From Thermoproteota archaeon (lineage in GTDB: Archaea; Thermoproteota; Thermoprotei; Thermoproteales; Thermocladiaceae): DNA of 64,000 nucleotides. This document shows, in pieces, positions 15,914 through 25,403 of this stretch. The position numbers and the translations under genes are program-made. Position 1 is the first letter of the stretch. Each line of letters opens with the position of its first letter. Below the pieces are notes generated by a model, which saw only the letters and a program-made list of their open reading frames with translations, was not told where the DNA came from and searched no databases. The DNA lies in NCBI GenBank assembly GCA_013153895.1, contig JAADDN010000168.1:26612-90611 (forward strand), given 5' to 3'.

Positions 15914-16087
15914 ATGCAGTATAATGCATATACATGCATTTAGATACTATAAACAATAATAAAAGAACAATACATTACTATATATTATACAATATATCAC
16001 AATGCATTGCAATGCAATATACTGCATATATATGCATATACATGCAGTCACAGTCACCTGTTTAAATATTCGCTACCACAACAAGCA
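15914..16087. repeat. Palindrome cluster of TGCAT motifs between convergent genes
   Basis: ATGCATATACATGCA occurs twice (about 15929 and 16034). Perfect 14-bp palindromes TGCATTGCAATGCA (16003-16016) and TGCATATATATGCA (16023-16036) lie between them. No gene is present. The TGCAT core also recurs in the origin arms. It may be a protein-binding or recombination locus, or a bidirectional terminator. Confidence 0.65.
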
Positions 16088-17371
16088 TTAGAATATGCTA
16101 CACGACCCACCTAGCGGACAGATATCAGGTACATAGAGCCTACTATCAAACATGTTGAAGTGATATAAGTGACCACTCTCTAACAGTCTCTTACATAGGT
16201 TTCTTCTAGTTATTTTCGATAGATAACATATGTCCCAGCTCGCGAAGTCACCACCAACATACTTAAACGATAATTTCTCCAATAGTGGCTTAAGGAACCA
16301 GAAGTATACCTTTTCTGGCGGTACCTGTGCTAGCTCTGGTATTGTCGGCTTATACATTAATGGCAGTATCGATAGTCTAGACTCTATATAGCTTGCAGAA
16401 GCATAGTCGAGACCCATAGTAATATCTAGAACATCATCATAAGCCGTATCTCTATCTTTCCAACATGCTAGAACCATCAGACACGTCTTAACGTCAAGAT
16501 CATTAAGTAGCTTAAACGTGTCAGTAATATACTTCAAGTCATGTGCAACATTTATCAGACCCATATTCTGCATCCACTTTGGTCTAAATGACCATCCAAT
16601 ACATATCTTACTCATATCTACATCATTGTTCTCTAATCTGCTAACCAACTCAAACGGCATTGATGTTGAGATCGTGTAGTATGTATATACGTCCATTATG
16701 TTTCTACCACGTCTATCATAGAACTCAATTATGTAATCACAATACTTGTTTAGATCAACACTGTATCCACTTGGTAGATCCATGCCACGTATAATATATC
16801 TTAGATCAGTTACGCGGTATAGGTCATCTATTAAATCATTAAGCACTAGATATGGCTCACACGACCCACCAAATGATATCGAGAGATGATAAGTCGGTGG
16901 AAGCCCCCTACTATTCTTCTCTCTAATAGTCCTATAAAGAAGCTTAAGCAGTAGATTCCTTACGGCAGATACGGTCCCAGACTTAACACATGTTACATAT
17001 CTCGTCCTAGAACCATAGCCTGGCGACTGAGCATAACAGAATCTGCATCCTATTGGGCAAGTTCTCTTGTATGATACTACGAGCATTATAGCACTATCAT
17101 AATCATTATCCTCAATATCTAGGTAAAAATACTCAAAACCATTTCCACCTAATGAAGCAATTGGCAGATCACTATCCTGCCTATAATCATCTATAGTTGT
17201 AATTATTTTCTCACTACCTCTAACATATATATCATATAGCAATCTATCAGCATCTCGTATATTTAAGACATCATCAGCAGATGAACCTCCATAACTATTA
17301 TCACTATACTTTATACTCAATCTTAATCTAGAACAGTTGAACTGTATTTGAGAAAGAACCAACTTCCTCAT
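16088..17371 (-). CDS. Radical SAM protein of unknown specificity
   Basis: Cys-x3-Cys-x2-Cys (Cys-Pro-Ile-Gly-Cys-Arg-Phe-Cys, near residue 107) binds the 4Fe-4S cluster, and Phe-Gly-Gly-Ser-Cys-Glu-Pro at about residue 167 matches the GGE-type SAM-binding strand. The C-terminus has further cysteines (Cys-Pro-Leu-Gly-Gly-Ser-Cys) that may hold an auxiliary cluster. At 427 residues it is much longer than the NrdG activase of anaerobic ribonucleotide reductase, so I do not call it NrdG. Substrate could be RNA, protein or a small molecule. Confidence 0.75.
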   Translation of the reverse strand: MRKLVLSQIQFNCSRLRLSIKYSDNSYGGSSADDVLNIRDADRLLYDIYVRGSEKIITTIDDYRQDSDLPIASLGGNGFEYFYLDIEDNDYDSAIMLVVSYKRTCPIGCRFCYAQSPGYGSRTRYVTCVKSGTVSAVRNLLLKLLYRTIREKNSRGLPPTYHLSISFGGSCEPYLVLNDLIDDLYRVTDLRYIIRGMDLPSGYSVDLNKYCDYIIEFYDRRGRNIMDVYTYYTISTSMPFELVSRLENNDVDMSKICIGWSFRPKWMQNMGLINVAHDLKYITDTFKLLNDLDVKTCLMVLACWKDRDTAYDDVLDITMGLDYASASYIESRLSILPLMYKPTIPELAQVPPEKVYFWFLKPLLEKLSFKYVGGDFASWDICYLSKITRRNLCKRLLESGHLYHFNMFDSRLYVPDICPLGGSCSIF

Positions 17372-17506
17372 TAAATATATTGGTAGCTAAGTAAGATAAA
17401 ACCGTTAAAACAACATAACTATATAGAAAAACAGGTAATAGCACATGAAAATAGATAACACAGGAAAAAGGAAGAAGAAAATAGGAGAGAAAGAATAGAA
17501 AGAAAA

Positions 17507-17680
17507 TTAGACTAGCCCCTGAATACACTTCTCATAACAATCACATGCTAATTTATTTTCACAGTCACATACCTCCCAGCACATTAGGTCTTCAAGTTCC
17601 TCCTCATCAATATCATTAGAAAGATTATACTTCCTAACAATATTTTCAATTAATTGATCATTAATATTTTTTATTGTCAT
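17507..17680 (-). CDS. Small 57-residue cysteine-rich acidic protein
   Basis: A short frame with ATG at 17680 encodes a helical acidic N-terminus and a C-terminal half with six cysteines, including Cys-Trp-Glu-Val-Cys-Asp-Cys and Cys-Asp-Cys-Tyr-Glu-Lys-Cys. It could bind zinc or an iron-sulfur cluster. A TATA-like TTAAATATT lies about 30 nt upstream. It directly precedes the radical SAM gene on the same strand. Confidence 0.6.
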   Translation of the reverse strand: MTIKNINDQLIENIVRKYNLSNDIDEEELEDLMCWEVCDCENKLACDCYEKCIQGLV

Positions 17681-17724
17681 GTGACTGAACTATCTTAACT
17701 AATATTTAACCTTTATACCATTCA

Positions 17725-17764
17725 CATAATATATATTATGTATTATTCACGTTTTCTAGAAAAC
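17725..17764. repeat. Two adjacent perfect palindromes
   Basis: CATAATATATATTATG (17725-17740) and GTTTTCTAGAAAAC (17751-17764) are perfect palindromes 10 bp apart, between the end of the ligase gene and the small cysteine-rich gene, both leftward. They may be operators or a terminator hairpin pair. Confidence 0.6.
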
Positions 17765-17806
17765 ATGGAGAAGAGAAAAAGAAGGAAAACAATGCTCTGT
17801 ATGCTA

Positions 17807-18643
17807 TTACTTGAGTTCTCTCTTCACATGTTTTAGCATCTGTCGAACTTTCTCTCTATTCGGCAGCTCATAGTTATGTTTTCTGCATTCTTCTTCTATG
17901 TATCTCCATACGTTATTTATCGAAATAGTCTCAATCCTTCTACCCTTACTTGTTAATTCCATTATTGCTGTCCTAAGAGCATTAAGAATCTCATGGTCAG
18001 GTAAGACATCTCTCTTCACCTCTTCAATTTTCTTTCCTTCTAGAGCATCTAGTAACAGTTTCCACTCGTTCCTGTTCTCCCACTTAATCTTAAGACCAAT
18101 GAACCTCCTCTGATAAGCTCTCCTCAGACCAGGATATCTTGAACTTCCAGTAAATCCATATAACTTGACTATTACTCCCTCTACCTTTCTACCAAGTTCA
18201 TTCAGTTTCTTAACTGCGAAGTCTATTGCCTGTCTTAGATCATTAAATGTCCAGTATTCTACCACCTTAAGATCATCCCTTCTAAGATCATCAACATATC
18301 TCTCAAGAGGCTCTAGTGTATAGATATCAAATACGCGATAATCATAATCACCTTCCCATCCCTCTCTAAAACCTGCTGGAGAGTTCTTTAGTCCACCAAA
18401 CTCAAAATAGAAATCGTATCTAGACTTCAATATTTCTGGAAATCTTTCCCTGATAATTTTCATTAAGTTGTCTGGTATTGGATTTAGATTACGAGTATAT
18501 AACATATCGCCAAATTTTAGAATATTCGCACCATCATACTTCGGCTCAACATATATAACATCAAGCCTTGACTCATTGTTAAGTACTGAATAGATTACCT
18601 TTACAAACTCCTTCGGGTTTAAAAGTTCAGGATACTTTCTCAT
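17807..18643 (-). CDS. ATP-dependent RNA/DNA ligase (nucleotidyltransferase superfamily)
   Basis: Motif I Lys-Tyr-Asp-Gly at residues 35-38 carries the lysine that takes AMP. Phe-Glu-Phe-Gly-Gly (80-84) fits motif III, Val-Glu-Gly-Val-Ile-Val-Lys (154-160) motif IV and Gly-Leu-Lys-Ile-Lys (183-187) motif V. The size (278 residues) fits a small RNA ligase better than a replicative DNA ligase, because no DNA-binding domain precedes the core and the region after motif V is only about 90 residues. A TATA-like AAATATATTAG is 28 nt upstream. It may seal RNA breaks, possibly with the Rnl1-like enzyme and CCA enzyme. Confidence 0.8.
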   Translation of the reverse strand: MRKYPELLNPKEFVKVIYSVLNNESRLDVIYVEPKYDGANILKFGDMLYTRNLNPIPDNLMKIIRERFPEILKSRYDFYFEFGGLKNSPAGFREGWEGDYDYRVFDIYTLEPLERYVDDLRRDDLKVVEYWTFNDLRQAIDFAVKKLNELGRKVEGVIVKLYGFTGSSRYPGLRRAYQRRFIGLKIKWENRNEWKLLLDALEGKKIEEVKRDVLPDHEILNALRTAIMELTSKGRRIETISINNVWRYIEEECRKHNYELPNREKVRQMLKHVKRELK

Positions 18644-18710
18644 GTTTCTATACTTCCCTGTTTCTAATATATTTCCTATATCATTTATAGTATATAATGT
18701 CTTCCATCAT

Positions 18711-18720
18711 AGCTTTATAA
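18711..18720 (+). promoter_or_regulatory. TATA-like box for the gene at 18743
   Basis: AGCTTTATAA is centred about 27 nt before ATG 18743; the start codon would be at or next to the transcript end. Confidence 0.6.
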
Positions 18721-18742
18721 GTCTAATAGTGTTAGACTAGAT

Positions 18743-19813
18743 ATGAGTAGTAGAGAGATAATTAGAAAGATACGTGAACTATCTTACCCACCTAAACATG
18801 TTAATATAAATAATGGAAGATTTAACATTATAGAACTATTAGACAAACATAATAAAGACCTAATAAATATTATAAACCCAATATTTGAATATATTGAAGA
18901 AAATATAGACAATATAGATAATCTATTACTAATGTTTAGAAACGGTACATATATGATAGAGATATTACATGATAATCCACTAACAGATATTGATAAAATA
19001 ATTAACATGATAGGTAACAGATATGATATATATGTTATATATGATAAATATATGACAAAGATATATGCAACACCGAGAAAATATGAAGAGACAGTAAAAA
19101 TATTGAAAGAACTGTTAAACTATGGGAGACCATATGCATTAGGCATAGAATATGGAGTGATACATTGTAGTCCACTTGTAACTACTAGAGAAAACATTAG
19201 AAATATTATACAGATTTTAAAGAAAGCTTACTCATATATGGACAAGTTATCAATATATGTTAGAGGAATATTAATAAATATATCATATATAACAGATATA
19301 GATGATATATTGAGACTAGTTGAGGAGATATGCAGGACAGGTACATGTAATGAATCGAACATTATAGAGTTCATGTTCGAGGGAACAACAATAACTGAGG
19401 ACAGTAAGATACGTGTATTACCACATGAACTGGTACATAGATGTGTACAACTATTAGAAAGGTATAGAATACCAGTATTCAGAATATATCCACACACTGA
19501 GACAAGTGGATACGAGATATATATGATTGGGAGCGAGGAGATGCTAAGTAAAATACTGTCAGAGATTTCTAATATAACAGTAGTAAAAACATATGAGAAA
19601 TATATTGGAAACATGAAGGAAACATATGTACTAGTTGGAGAAGATGAGAATCATGTTGAGAAAGTTAGAAGAGAATATGAAGAATATGAGAAGAAGTTTA
19701 AAGAGGAAATAATAAGAACAGCAGAAAAAGTGGCGAAGGAATATGGATGTTTTCAATATGATGAAGATATAGAGGAACTAGAAGACTATTTTAATGATGA
19801 AGAAGAGTGCTAG
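18743..19813 (+). CDS. Hypothetical 356-residue protein
   Basis: The product is Ile/Tyr/Glu-rich with repeating alpha/beta units (strand, helix, strand), several isolated cysteines, a long charged C-terminal helix (about 295-335) and an acidic tail. No motif is recognised. It has its own leaderless promoter and ends just before a convergent gene. The gene has strongly AT-rich codons throughout. Confidence 0.75.
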   Translation: MSSREIIRKIRELSYPPKHVNINNGRFNIIELLDKHNKDLINIINPIFEYIEENIDNIDNLLLMFRNGTYMIEILHDNPLTDIDKIINMIGNRYDIYVIYDKYMTKIYATPRKYEETVKILKELLNYGRPYALGIEYGVIHCSPLVTTRENIRNIIQILKKAYSYMDKLSIYVRGILINISYITDIDDILRLVEEICRTGTCNESNIIEFMFEGTTITEDSKIRVLPHELVHRCVQLLERYRIPVFRIYPHTETSGYEIYMIGSEEMLSKILSEISNITVVKTYEKYIGNMKETYVLVGEDENHVEKVRREYEEYEKKFKEEIIRTAEKVAKEYGCFQYDEDIEELEDYFNDEEEC

Positions 19814-19817
19814 CATA

Positions 19818-20360
19818 CTAGCCAATCAGCTTTTCAAGTATGCATTCTCTAAACATCTCATATTTCTCTTCTACTTCTTCAGTACTGATCTTCTTCCATA
19901 ATTCTACCAGGAGGTAGTATGTTCCCTGGTTGAACCATTTAACTTCCAGCTTCTCTGGTGCCTCAATTATTGGGTATGTATGTACACAGTTTCCTTCTTC
20001 CATACATTTCTCAATTTCTCTTAACCACTGTATGAATTCTTTTACAAGTTCTTCACTTATTCCAACATATCTGTCTCCGTCATATGCATATGCTAGTATT
20101 CCGCAATATTTTTCTGTCACTGCATCAATTATGAAGAATAGTGCATTATGTCTAACCTTTCTAGCATATATCTCAACATTGTCTAAATATACTACGCCAT
20201 CATGTACTTCACATGTTTTTACTCCATTAATGTATATGTTTATCCAGTCCTTATAGAACTCTATTACTATATCATCAAATCTTAATCTTCTTGTAATAGT
20301 TGGAACATATTCTCCTTTCTCTATTCTCCATAATGCTATTGCCCAGTTGCTTAGCGCCAT
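19818..20360 (-). CDS. Hypothetical 180-residue protein
   Basis: The first 100 residues look beta-rich with aromatic residues and a Cys; the rest is helical with Cys-x4-Asn-Cys and ends in Cys-Ile-Leu-Glu. ATG at 20360 overlaps the ATG of the divergent gene at 20359. TTTATAA at 20381-20387, inside the divergent gene, is its TATA box at 21-27 nt. No family recognised. Confidence 0.75.
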   Translation of the reverse strand: MALSNWAIALWRIEKGEYVPTITRRLRFDDIVIEFYKDWINIYINGVKTCEVHDGVVYLDNVEIYARKVRHNALFFIIDAVTEKYCGILAYAYDGDRYVGISEELVKEFIQWLREIEKCMEEGNCVHTYPIIEAPEKLEVKWFNQGTYYLLVELWKKISTEEVEEKYEMFRECILEKLIG

Positions 20361-21054
20361 GTATCTATCTGTCTACTATGTTTATAAGGATATTACATCT
20401 AGTAGAAATATGATGAGATCGATAGCTGGATTATTAGATAGTGAGAAGATAGATTCATCCACTGTTAGACCTGTATCTGATCTTTTTGAGAGGATAGTTG
20501 AGAAGCTTGAGAATGAGAAGGTGCTACGTACTAGGAGGGCTATTGTGAAGATATGTTATAATGATTATGATTTTAATAATTTTGAGATAGATTATAGTCC
20601 TATAAATATTGAGAAGCTTGTAACAGATATGGGAAAAAGTATTCATAGTATAGGAATGTTTCTTCTCGATTATGATCTCTATATGATGATGTATAGTATA
20701 GACCTTTTAAAGATATTGAATACTAATTTTGAGATATGGTCATCATATGTTTTAATGAGCATAGATGAAGCATGTAGAATGATGTTAGATATAGTAGAGA
20801 AGTATGAGAATATTAGAACAATACATGCAGGAACAGGAACAGCAGTACGTCCATGTATGAGACTAGTATCAATATATAGGACAGTTAGAGACCTAGAATA
20901 TGAAATAGAGAAGAGCACAGGAAAGAAGCTGTTAAACATAGAGAAGAAACTTGAGAATATTGATATAGTAGAGATGAGGAACAGTATGATAATAGTAAGA
21001 GCTGAAAATCCTAGAGAATATTTCGAAAAATTCTACATGAAGATACTATCCTAG
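20359..21054 (+). CDS. Hypothetical helical protein
   Basis: The true start is probably ATG 20359 (an in-frame TTG at 20347 lies inside the divergent gene). The 231-residue product is mostly helical, with long charged helices and cysteines near the middle. Its start codon shares two bases with the start codon of the opposite gene. It ends by overlapping the Ski2-like helicase stop by 4 nt. Codons go from T-ending at the 5' end to A-ending at the 3' end. No family recognised. Confidence 0.7.
   Translation: MYLSVYYVYKDITSSRNMMRSIAGLLDSEKIDSSTVRPVSDLFERIVEKLENEKVLRTRRAIVKICYNDYDFNNFEIDYSPINIEKLVTDMGKSIHSIGMFLLDYDLYMMMYSIDLLKILNTNFEIWSSYVLMSIDEACRMMLDIVEKYENIRTIHAGTGTAVRPCMRLVSIYRTVRDLEYEIEKSTGKKLLNIEKKLENIDIVEMRNSMIIVRAENPREYFEKFYMKILS
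20381..20387 (-). promoter_or_regulatory. TATA-like box inside the divergent gene
   Basis: TTATAAA on the minus strand lies 21-27 nt before ATG 20360, wholly within the coding sequence of the gene at 20359. The box therefore has to serve as codons and promoter at once. Confidence 0.5.
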
Positions 21055-23069
21055 CTAGAATTACTTCTCTTACCGTTAAACTTTCTTAGAGCTCTCAATA
21101 GCTCTCTTATTCCAGTCTCAACATCTTCAGTATTTATACTAGTCATATAGATGAACAGCTGATCAAGCCCGAAAGACAACCTCTTCTTCACAAGCTTCTC
21201 AAGGTTCTCTCTCCTAAACATCACCTCTACAAACTTAGCTACGTACCTTGGATCACTATCTCTCAGCAGTCTTCTATAGCTCTTAAATATATTCACCAGT
21301 ACCTCACCAATCCTATCATACTCCTGATCAATTAATCCCTCCCTCGCTAGTGATCTCATGATCTGTGCACCCTTTCTACATGTCTCTGCTAGCTGGTCAG
21401 CTGGTAGGATATCGGGGTTATAGAGCGCGTATAGGACAGCATCAATATCAGGCTCAACAAGCTGCTCAATTCTGGCATTAAACTTCTTAGCAATCCTCTC
21501 AACAAGATAAAGCTTTGTTGAACTATCCTCCTCTATGTCTCGTATATAGATCTCCGCCTCAGGAACATAATACTCAAATGGCGGTGCCTTGCACAGTATC
21601 TTCTTCTCATCAAACATTTTCTCCACAGTCCAAACCTTCTGTAACAGGTAAGATACTGCTAGTACAAATGCTAGTGCAGACTCTATTCTGGACTCCCTGT
21701 TCAGATTCTCAAGCTCCTTCCAGTAACCATAGTTGAAATAGAAGTCGAAGAGCGGGAAGAGGTATGACGGAACGTACTCTCTCGCTAGTACCCTCCCAAG
21801 AGGAGTCAGCTTGTTCTCCTCGTCTATTAGCCTAAGTTTCTTACAGATCTCAACTCCCGTAGAAAGCTCTGACTTATCTATGAACGGTGGAGCATATCTG
21901 ACCCATATGTCAATGCTTTTTCCACTGTATGCTAAACGTATTGGAAGTACATAATAGTCACCTAATGTTTCTAACCTACCATAAATCCTCTCTAGTGCCC
22001 TATTCACAACATCTTCCTCATCTGATGTATATATTATGAATCCGTAGCCAACGTTCCAATATCCTGGACGTCCAGCCCTACCCAATACCTGCTGTATCAC
22101 TGCAGGCTCAATATACTTGACCTCGCCTGGCAGAAAGAGCTTCAATCCAAGTACTATCACTGTCCTGAAACTGAAGTTGACTGACTGAGATAGCGTGTCA
22201 GTAGCAATAATGATCCTATACTTAGGCTCAAGCTTCTTAAGCTCGTTCTCGATCTCCCTCCTCTTATTAGTTGGTAGCCCAGCATGATGATGAACTATTT
22301 CTTCTTCACTTACCCATCCAATCCTATCACATGCTTTTCTCAATCTCTCAGCAATCTTCTCAGCCATTCTACGACATGGTACATATATTAGTATTGGCGT
22401 ATATGACCTATCAAGCCTCTTCAACAGTGAAATAAGTACCTCATATTTCGTGTTATAGTAAGGCTCAGCTCCTCTACCAAACACGTTTCCACTCATGGGA
22501 ACCTTCTCTATCCTCAGCTCAACAGGTCTACCATCTAGAGCAATGACCTCAGCGTTCAGATACTTTTTCAATTCTTCGATCATTGGCATTGTTGCTGATA
22601 ACATGACTATTCTAGTCCTAGCTCTCTCACTAATCATCTTCAAGTGACATAAAATGTCGATTATAGCTGTAGCACGTTCAGGAAACAGTATATTATGAGC
22701 CTCGTCTAGGATAATTATAGAATCGTTAAGTATTTCATGAAACATCATGATAATAGAGTCAGCACGCTCATACGTTGTAACGATAACAGGTTTAGACCAT
22801 GTTACATCGAGACGCCAGTTAGGGTCTAAACGTGCGTCCGAAGTATCAACACCAACATTGTTAGGACCAGCAATTGAACGAGCAGTACGAGCAATATCAT
22901 CACATGCAGCACGAGTAGGAGCAAGAATAATAATACGAGAATATTTACCCTCCTGAACAAGCTTCCAAGCAGAGGAAATAGAGTTATATGTTTTTCCAGA
23001 ACCAGTAGGAGCAATAATGAGGAGGTTAGAAGATTCGAGAATTTTTGGATCAATTTTTATGAAGACCAT
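21051..23069 (-). CDS. Ski2/Hel308-type SF2 helicase
   Basis: Ala-Pro-Thr-Gly-Ser-Gly-Lys-Thr (20-27), a DEAH box near 124, Ser-Ala-Thr-Met (motif III), and Gln-Gln-Val-Leu-Gly-Arg-Ala-Gly-Arg-Pro (motif VI, about 330) place it in the Ski2-like group, which includes Hel308 and the archaeal ASH-Ski2 proteins. At 672 residues it has the winged-helix and ratchet-like C-terminal region in shortened form. It could remodel forks or unwind RNA. Its 5' end uses CGT for arginine and T-ending codons, its 3' end AGA and A-ending codons. Convergent with the gene at 20359. Confidence 0.85.
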   Translation of the reverse strand: MVFIKIDPKILESSNLLIIAPTGSGKTYNSISSAWKLVQEGKYSRIIILAPTRAACDDIARTARSIAGPNNVGVDTSDARLDPNWRLDVTWSKPVIVTTYERADSIIMMFHEILNDSIIILDEAHNILFPERATAIIDILCHLKMISERARTRIVMLSATMPMIEELKKYLNAEVIALDGRPVELRIEKVPMSGNVFGRGAEPYYNTKYEVLISLLKRLDRSYTPILIYVPCRRMAEKIAERLRKACDRIGWVSEEEIVHHHAGLPTNKRREIENELKKLEPKYRIIIATDTLSQSVNFSFRTVIVLGLKLFLPGEVKYIEPAVIQQVLGRAGRPGYWNVGYGFIIYTSDEEDVVNRALERIYGRLETLGDYYVLPIRLAYSGKSIDIWVRYAPPFIDKSELSTGVEICKKLRLIDEENKLTPLGRVLAREYVPSYLFPLFDFYFNYGYWKELENLNRESRIESALAFVLAVSYLLQKVWTVEKMFDEKKILCKAPPFEYYVPEAEIYIRDIEEDSSTKLYLVERIAKKFNARIEQLVEPDIDAVLYALYNPDILPADQLAETCRKGAQIMRSLAREGLIDQEYDRIGEVLVNIFKSYRRLLRDSDPRYVAKFVEVMFRRENLEKLVKKRLSFGLDQLFIYMTSINTEDVETGIRELLRALRKFNGKRSNSS

Positions 23070-23113
23070 GTGAGAGAGAAAACTATCTAATGTATAAGCC
23101 TATAATCATTAAA

Positions 23114-23587
23114 CTATATAATATGGTCAACATGTTTCATAACTTCTCTACATGCTTTCATGAACTTTTCCACATGATATACATATCCTTCAATTGATGA
23201 TAATATACTCTTCTTAACTTCTTCATATTCTTTATCAATGTTTGATACATAGTACATGAAGTTTTTCTTAATATCGCTATATACTGTAATGCATAGCATT
23301 ACACGTTTACGAGATCTCAACCTACTATATGATGATACTATCATTATGGGCAGTATAGTGATATCTCTTCCAGTAACTACACGATAGATAAGTCTGAACA
23401 TGTAGATGTTTCTCTCGGTCTCCTCCAGATAGTCTGGCAAAGACTCTATTAATGATTTCACTATCTTTCTATTCTTCTCATCTATATTGCTTATAATATC
23501 ACTTATAGCCGTCTCTAATGGTCTGCTAATTTTTACAGCAACTACTTTGTTTTCCAGGCTATGTTCACATTCTATTCTTATGATCAT
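23114..23587 (-). CDS. Hypothetical 157-residue protein
   Basis: A beta-type N-terminus (about 1-25) is followed by helices; basic residues cluster near Arg-Leu-Arg-Ser-Arg-Lys-Arg (about 103-109) next to a hydrophobic strand. It lies between the Ski2-like helicase and a coiled-coil gene on the same strand, each separated by 45-50 nt. No family recognised. Confidence 0.65.
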   Translation of the reverse strand: MIIRIECEHSLENKVVAVKISRPLETAISDIISNIDEKNRKIVKSLIESLPDYLEETERNIYMFRLIYRVVTGRDITILPIMIVSSYSRLRSRKRVMLCITVYSDIKKNFMYYVSNIDKEYEEVKKSILSSIEGYVYHVEKFMKACREVMKHVDHII

Positions 23588-23637
23588 GATGTTCTAGAGG
23601 TATTAGGTATTTAAGAGAGTGATAGAACATGTATATA

Positions 23638-24237
23638 TTATTTATCTTCCTCTTCACCTTCCTTTAACGCTTCCTTAAGCTCGTTAATTAGACGGCTCAA
23701 GCTGGCACGCATGTTTTCTAACCTTGTCATCATCTCGGATACTGCCTCTCTTACATTGCTCATGTCTCTGCTCACGGATACTAGCTTGCTTATCGTGTCC
23801 TCTGTAAGATTTATCAGTCGATTGACCTCGCTGTTTGCCTGTTCTATTCTACTGTTTATACTGTTTACAGCATCTACAAGCTTGTTCATTACCATACTAA
23901 TCTTCTCATCTATGACCTTAGAAACCACTCCTATAATCCCTTTAACAATATTGTTCAGTACCTCATTAGTAATTGACTCTAGAACCGTTTTAATACTTGC
24001 ACGTATAGTATTCTCAACAATCATATAGTGGAAATTTGACTCTACCTGGCTGAGCCTGCTGTTCAAGTTTGCGATAACTATCTCATGCCTATTTAAGATA
24101 TCTATAACATCGTTCAACTTCTTCTCAACTAGGCTGAACTTTTCATTAATATATTTCTCTATGGCTGGTGCAATAATTGCAACTATCTTATTTATCTCAT
24201 CAGGAAGAGGCTCGGGAGGAGGAACATCATATGACAT
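23638..24237 (-). CDS. Coiled-coil protein coupled to a membrane protein gene
   Basis: After a Pro-rich start the 199-residue product is almost entirely heptad-like helix with Asn, Ser and Leu/Ile/Val at core positions, ending in an acidic tail. This resembles a rod-like structural or chemoreceptor-type helix bundle. The ATG overlaps the TAA of the upstream membrane gene and a GAGGTGA ribosome binding site precedes it, so both proteins are made together and probably act at the membrane. Confidence 0.7.
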   Translation of the reverse strand: MSYDVPPPEPLPDEINKIVAIIAPAIEKYINEKFSLVEKKLNDVIDILNRHEIVIANLNSRLSQVESNFHYMIVENTIRASIKTVLESITNEVLNNIVKGIIGVVSKVIDEKISMVMNKLVDAVNSINSRIEQANSEVNRLINLTEDTISKLVSVSRDMSNVREAVSEMMTRLENMRASLSRLINELKEALKEGEEEDK

Positions 24238-24626
24238 TACCTTTCACCTCTATTTCCGCTCCTATATACTCTTCTAATAGAGAACATCAGTATCTCACTG
24301 CTAGTAGAATCATCAGGTCTAGCATTTACATCTGCCCCCTTGCTCTTTAACTGGCTGATCATATTCATTATCGATTCAACATCTATAAACTTTCTACTCT
24401 TCTTCATCTCCTTCTCCATCTCTATCCTATACTCAAGATCTAGAAAGTAGAGTATAAGTATTGTGGATACTGCACTAGCAAAAGTAATGATCATTATAGG
24501 AACAAGCAGGCTAGCATGACCAGCAGCCATGCTTGCTAGACCATATACAAGAGCAACATATGATGTTACACCTACAATAACTATAGATATTGCAGCTACT
24601 AGTATTATCCTAAGGTTCAGCTTCAT
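24237..24626 (-). CDS. Two-helix membrane protein
   Basis: I place the start at ATG 24626 (an earlier one at 24695 would lie in the divergent gene) because an AT-rich box follows at the right distance. The 129-residue product has two membrane segments (about 5-30 and 43-68), then a charged cytoplasmic part with a helix and a basic tail (Arg-Arg-Val-Tyr-Arg-Ser). It is coupled to the coiled-coil gene downstream. Confidence 0.65.
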   Translation of the reverse strand: MKLNLRIILVAAISIVIVGVTSYVALVYGLASMAAGHASLLVPIMIITFASAVSTILILYFLDLEYRIEMEKEMKKSRKFIDVESIMNMISQLKSKGADVNARPDDSTSSEILMFSIRRVYRSGNRGER

Positions 24627-24656
24627 AAATAGGGTAGAAATATTAGAAATATAACC

Positions 24657-25403
24657 ATGTCTCTCAGAGAGGATAGAGATCAGAGAGATCCTCAACGTGC
24701 TGAGAGAGAGTTTGAGAGGATGCTTGAGATGGCTAGGATAGGTAGGAAGATAATGATAGTATTAGTAATATTCCAGGGAATATATGTAATATGTCAGCTA
24801 TTTCATATAAATATTTACCAGCTCTTCACCCTGGCAAGACATGTAAACATTATAAGGATCATAAGAGAGAACAAGTGGCTTCAGCCATATATAGATTTCA
24901 GCCTATGGCTGCTGATGATCATTGACCTAGCAATATGTAATCGAGCTTCAATATTCGAGAAGATGAGTCCAAGAACAGTCTTCCCAATCATAGTTATCGG
25001 TCTCTTCCTGTCAATGCTCTCAATGATGTATAGTATCACTCCGATGAATCTGATCCTCTTCATAATATATCTAGTCTCGCTAATATATCTGCTGTCTGGG
25101 AAGGTAAGCATAGTAGAGCTCCATAGGACAGCTACAGTTGAGAGGAGGAGATCAGTTCTTAAGAGTCCAGAAACTGTACTTGAGCTCTCTTATCCTGCGT
25201 GTATAGCTTATAGTGAGGAGAACCGCAAGTATCATTCCAGTAGTTCCGAGACAGGTAGAGGTTATGGCATATATCCCATCGCTGATTATGGCAGTGAGAA
25301 TAAACATGGCAGAGACATAGTATACTATGGCTATGATTATTCTAGCACAGGTAACAATCTCAAAACTGTTAAGAATTGGGAGAATAGTATACCACCATCT
25401 TAA
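24657..25403 (+). CDS. Four-helix membrane protein with odd C-terminal extension
   Basis: A basic N-terminal tail of about 30 residues is followed by four predicted membrane segments between about 32 and 150. The last 80-odd residues (Ser/Tyr/Gly-rich) are encoded antisense to the convergent membrane gene at 25152. The antisense part may have arisen by loss of the original stop. ATG at 24657 is the divergent partner of 24626. No family recognised. Confidence 0.65.
   Translation: MSLREDRDQRDPQRAEREFERMLEMARIGRKIMIVLVIFQGIYVICQLFHINIYQLFTLARHVNIIRIIRENKWLQPYIDFSLWLLMIIDLAICNRASIFEKMSPRTVFPIIVIGLFLSMLSMMYSITPMNLILFIIYLVSLIYLLSGKVSIVELHRTATVERRRSVLKSPETVLELSYPACIAYSEENRKYHSSSSETGRGYGIYPIADYGSENKHGRDIVYYGYDYSSTGNNLKTVKNWENSIPPS

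Noticed and set aside
16088..17371. NrdG activase for the anaerobic reductase
   Set aside because: The protein is about twice the usual NrdG size, has the longer GGE-type layout and extra C-terminal cysteines, and is not near nrdD.
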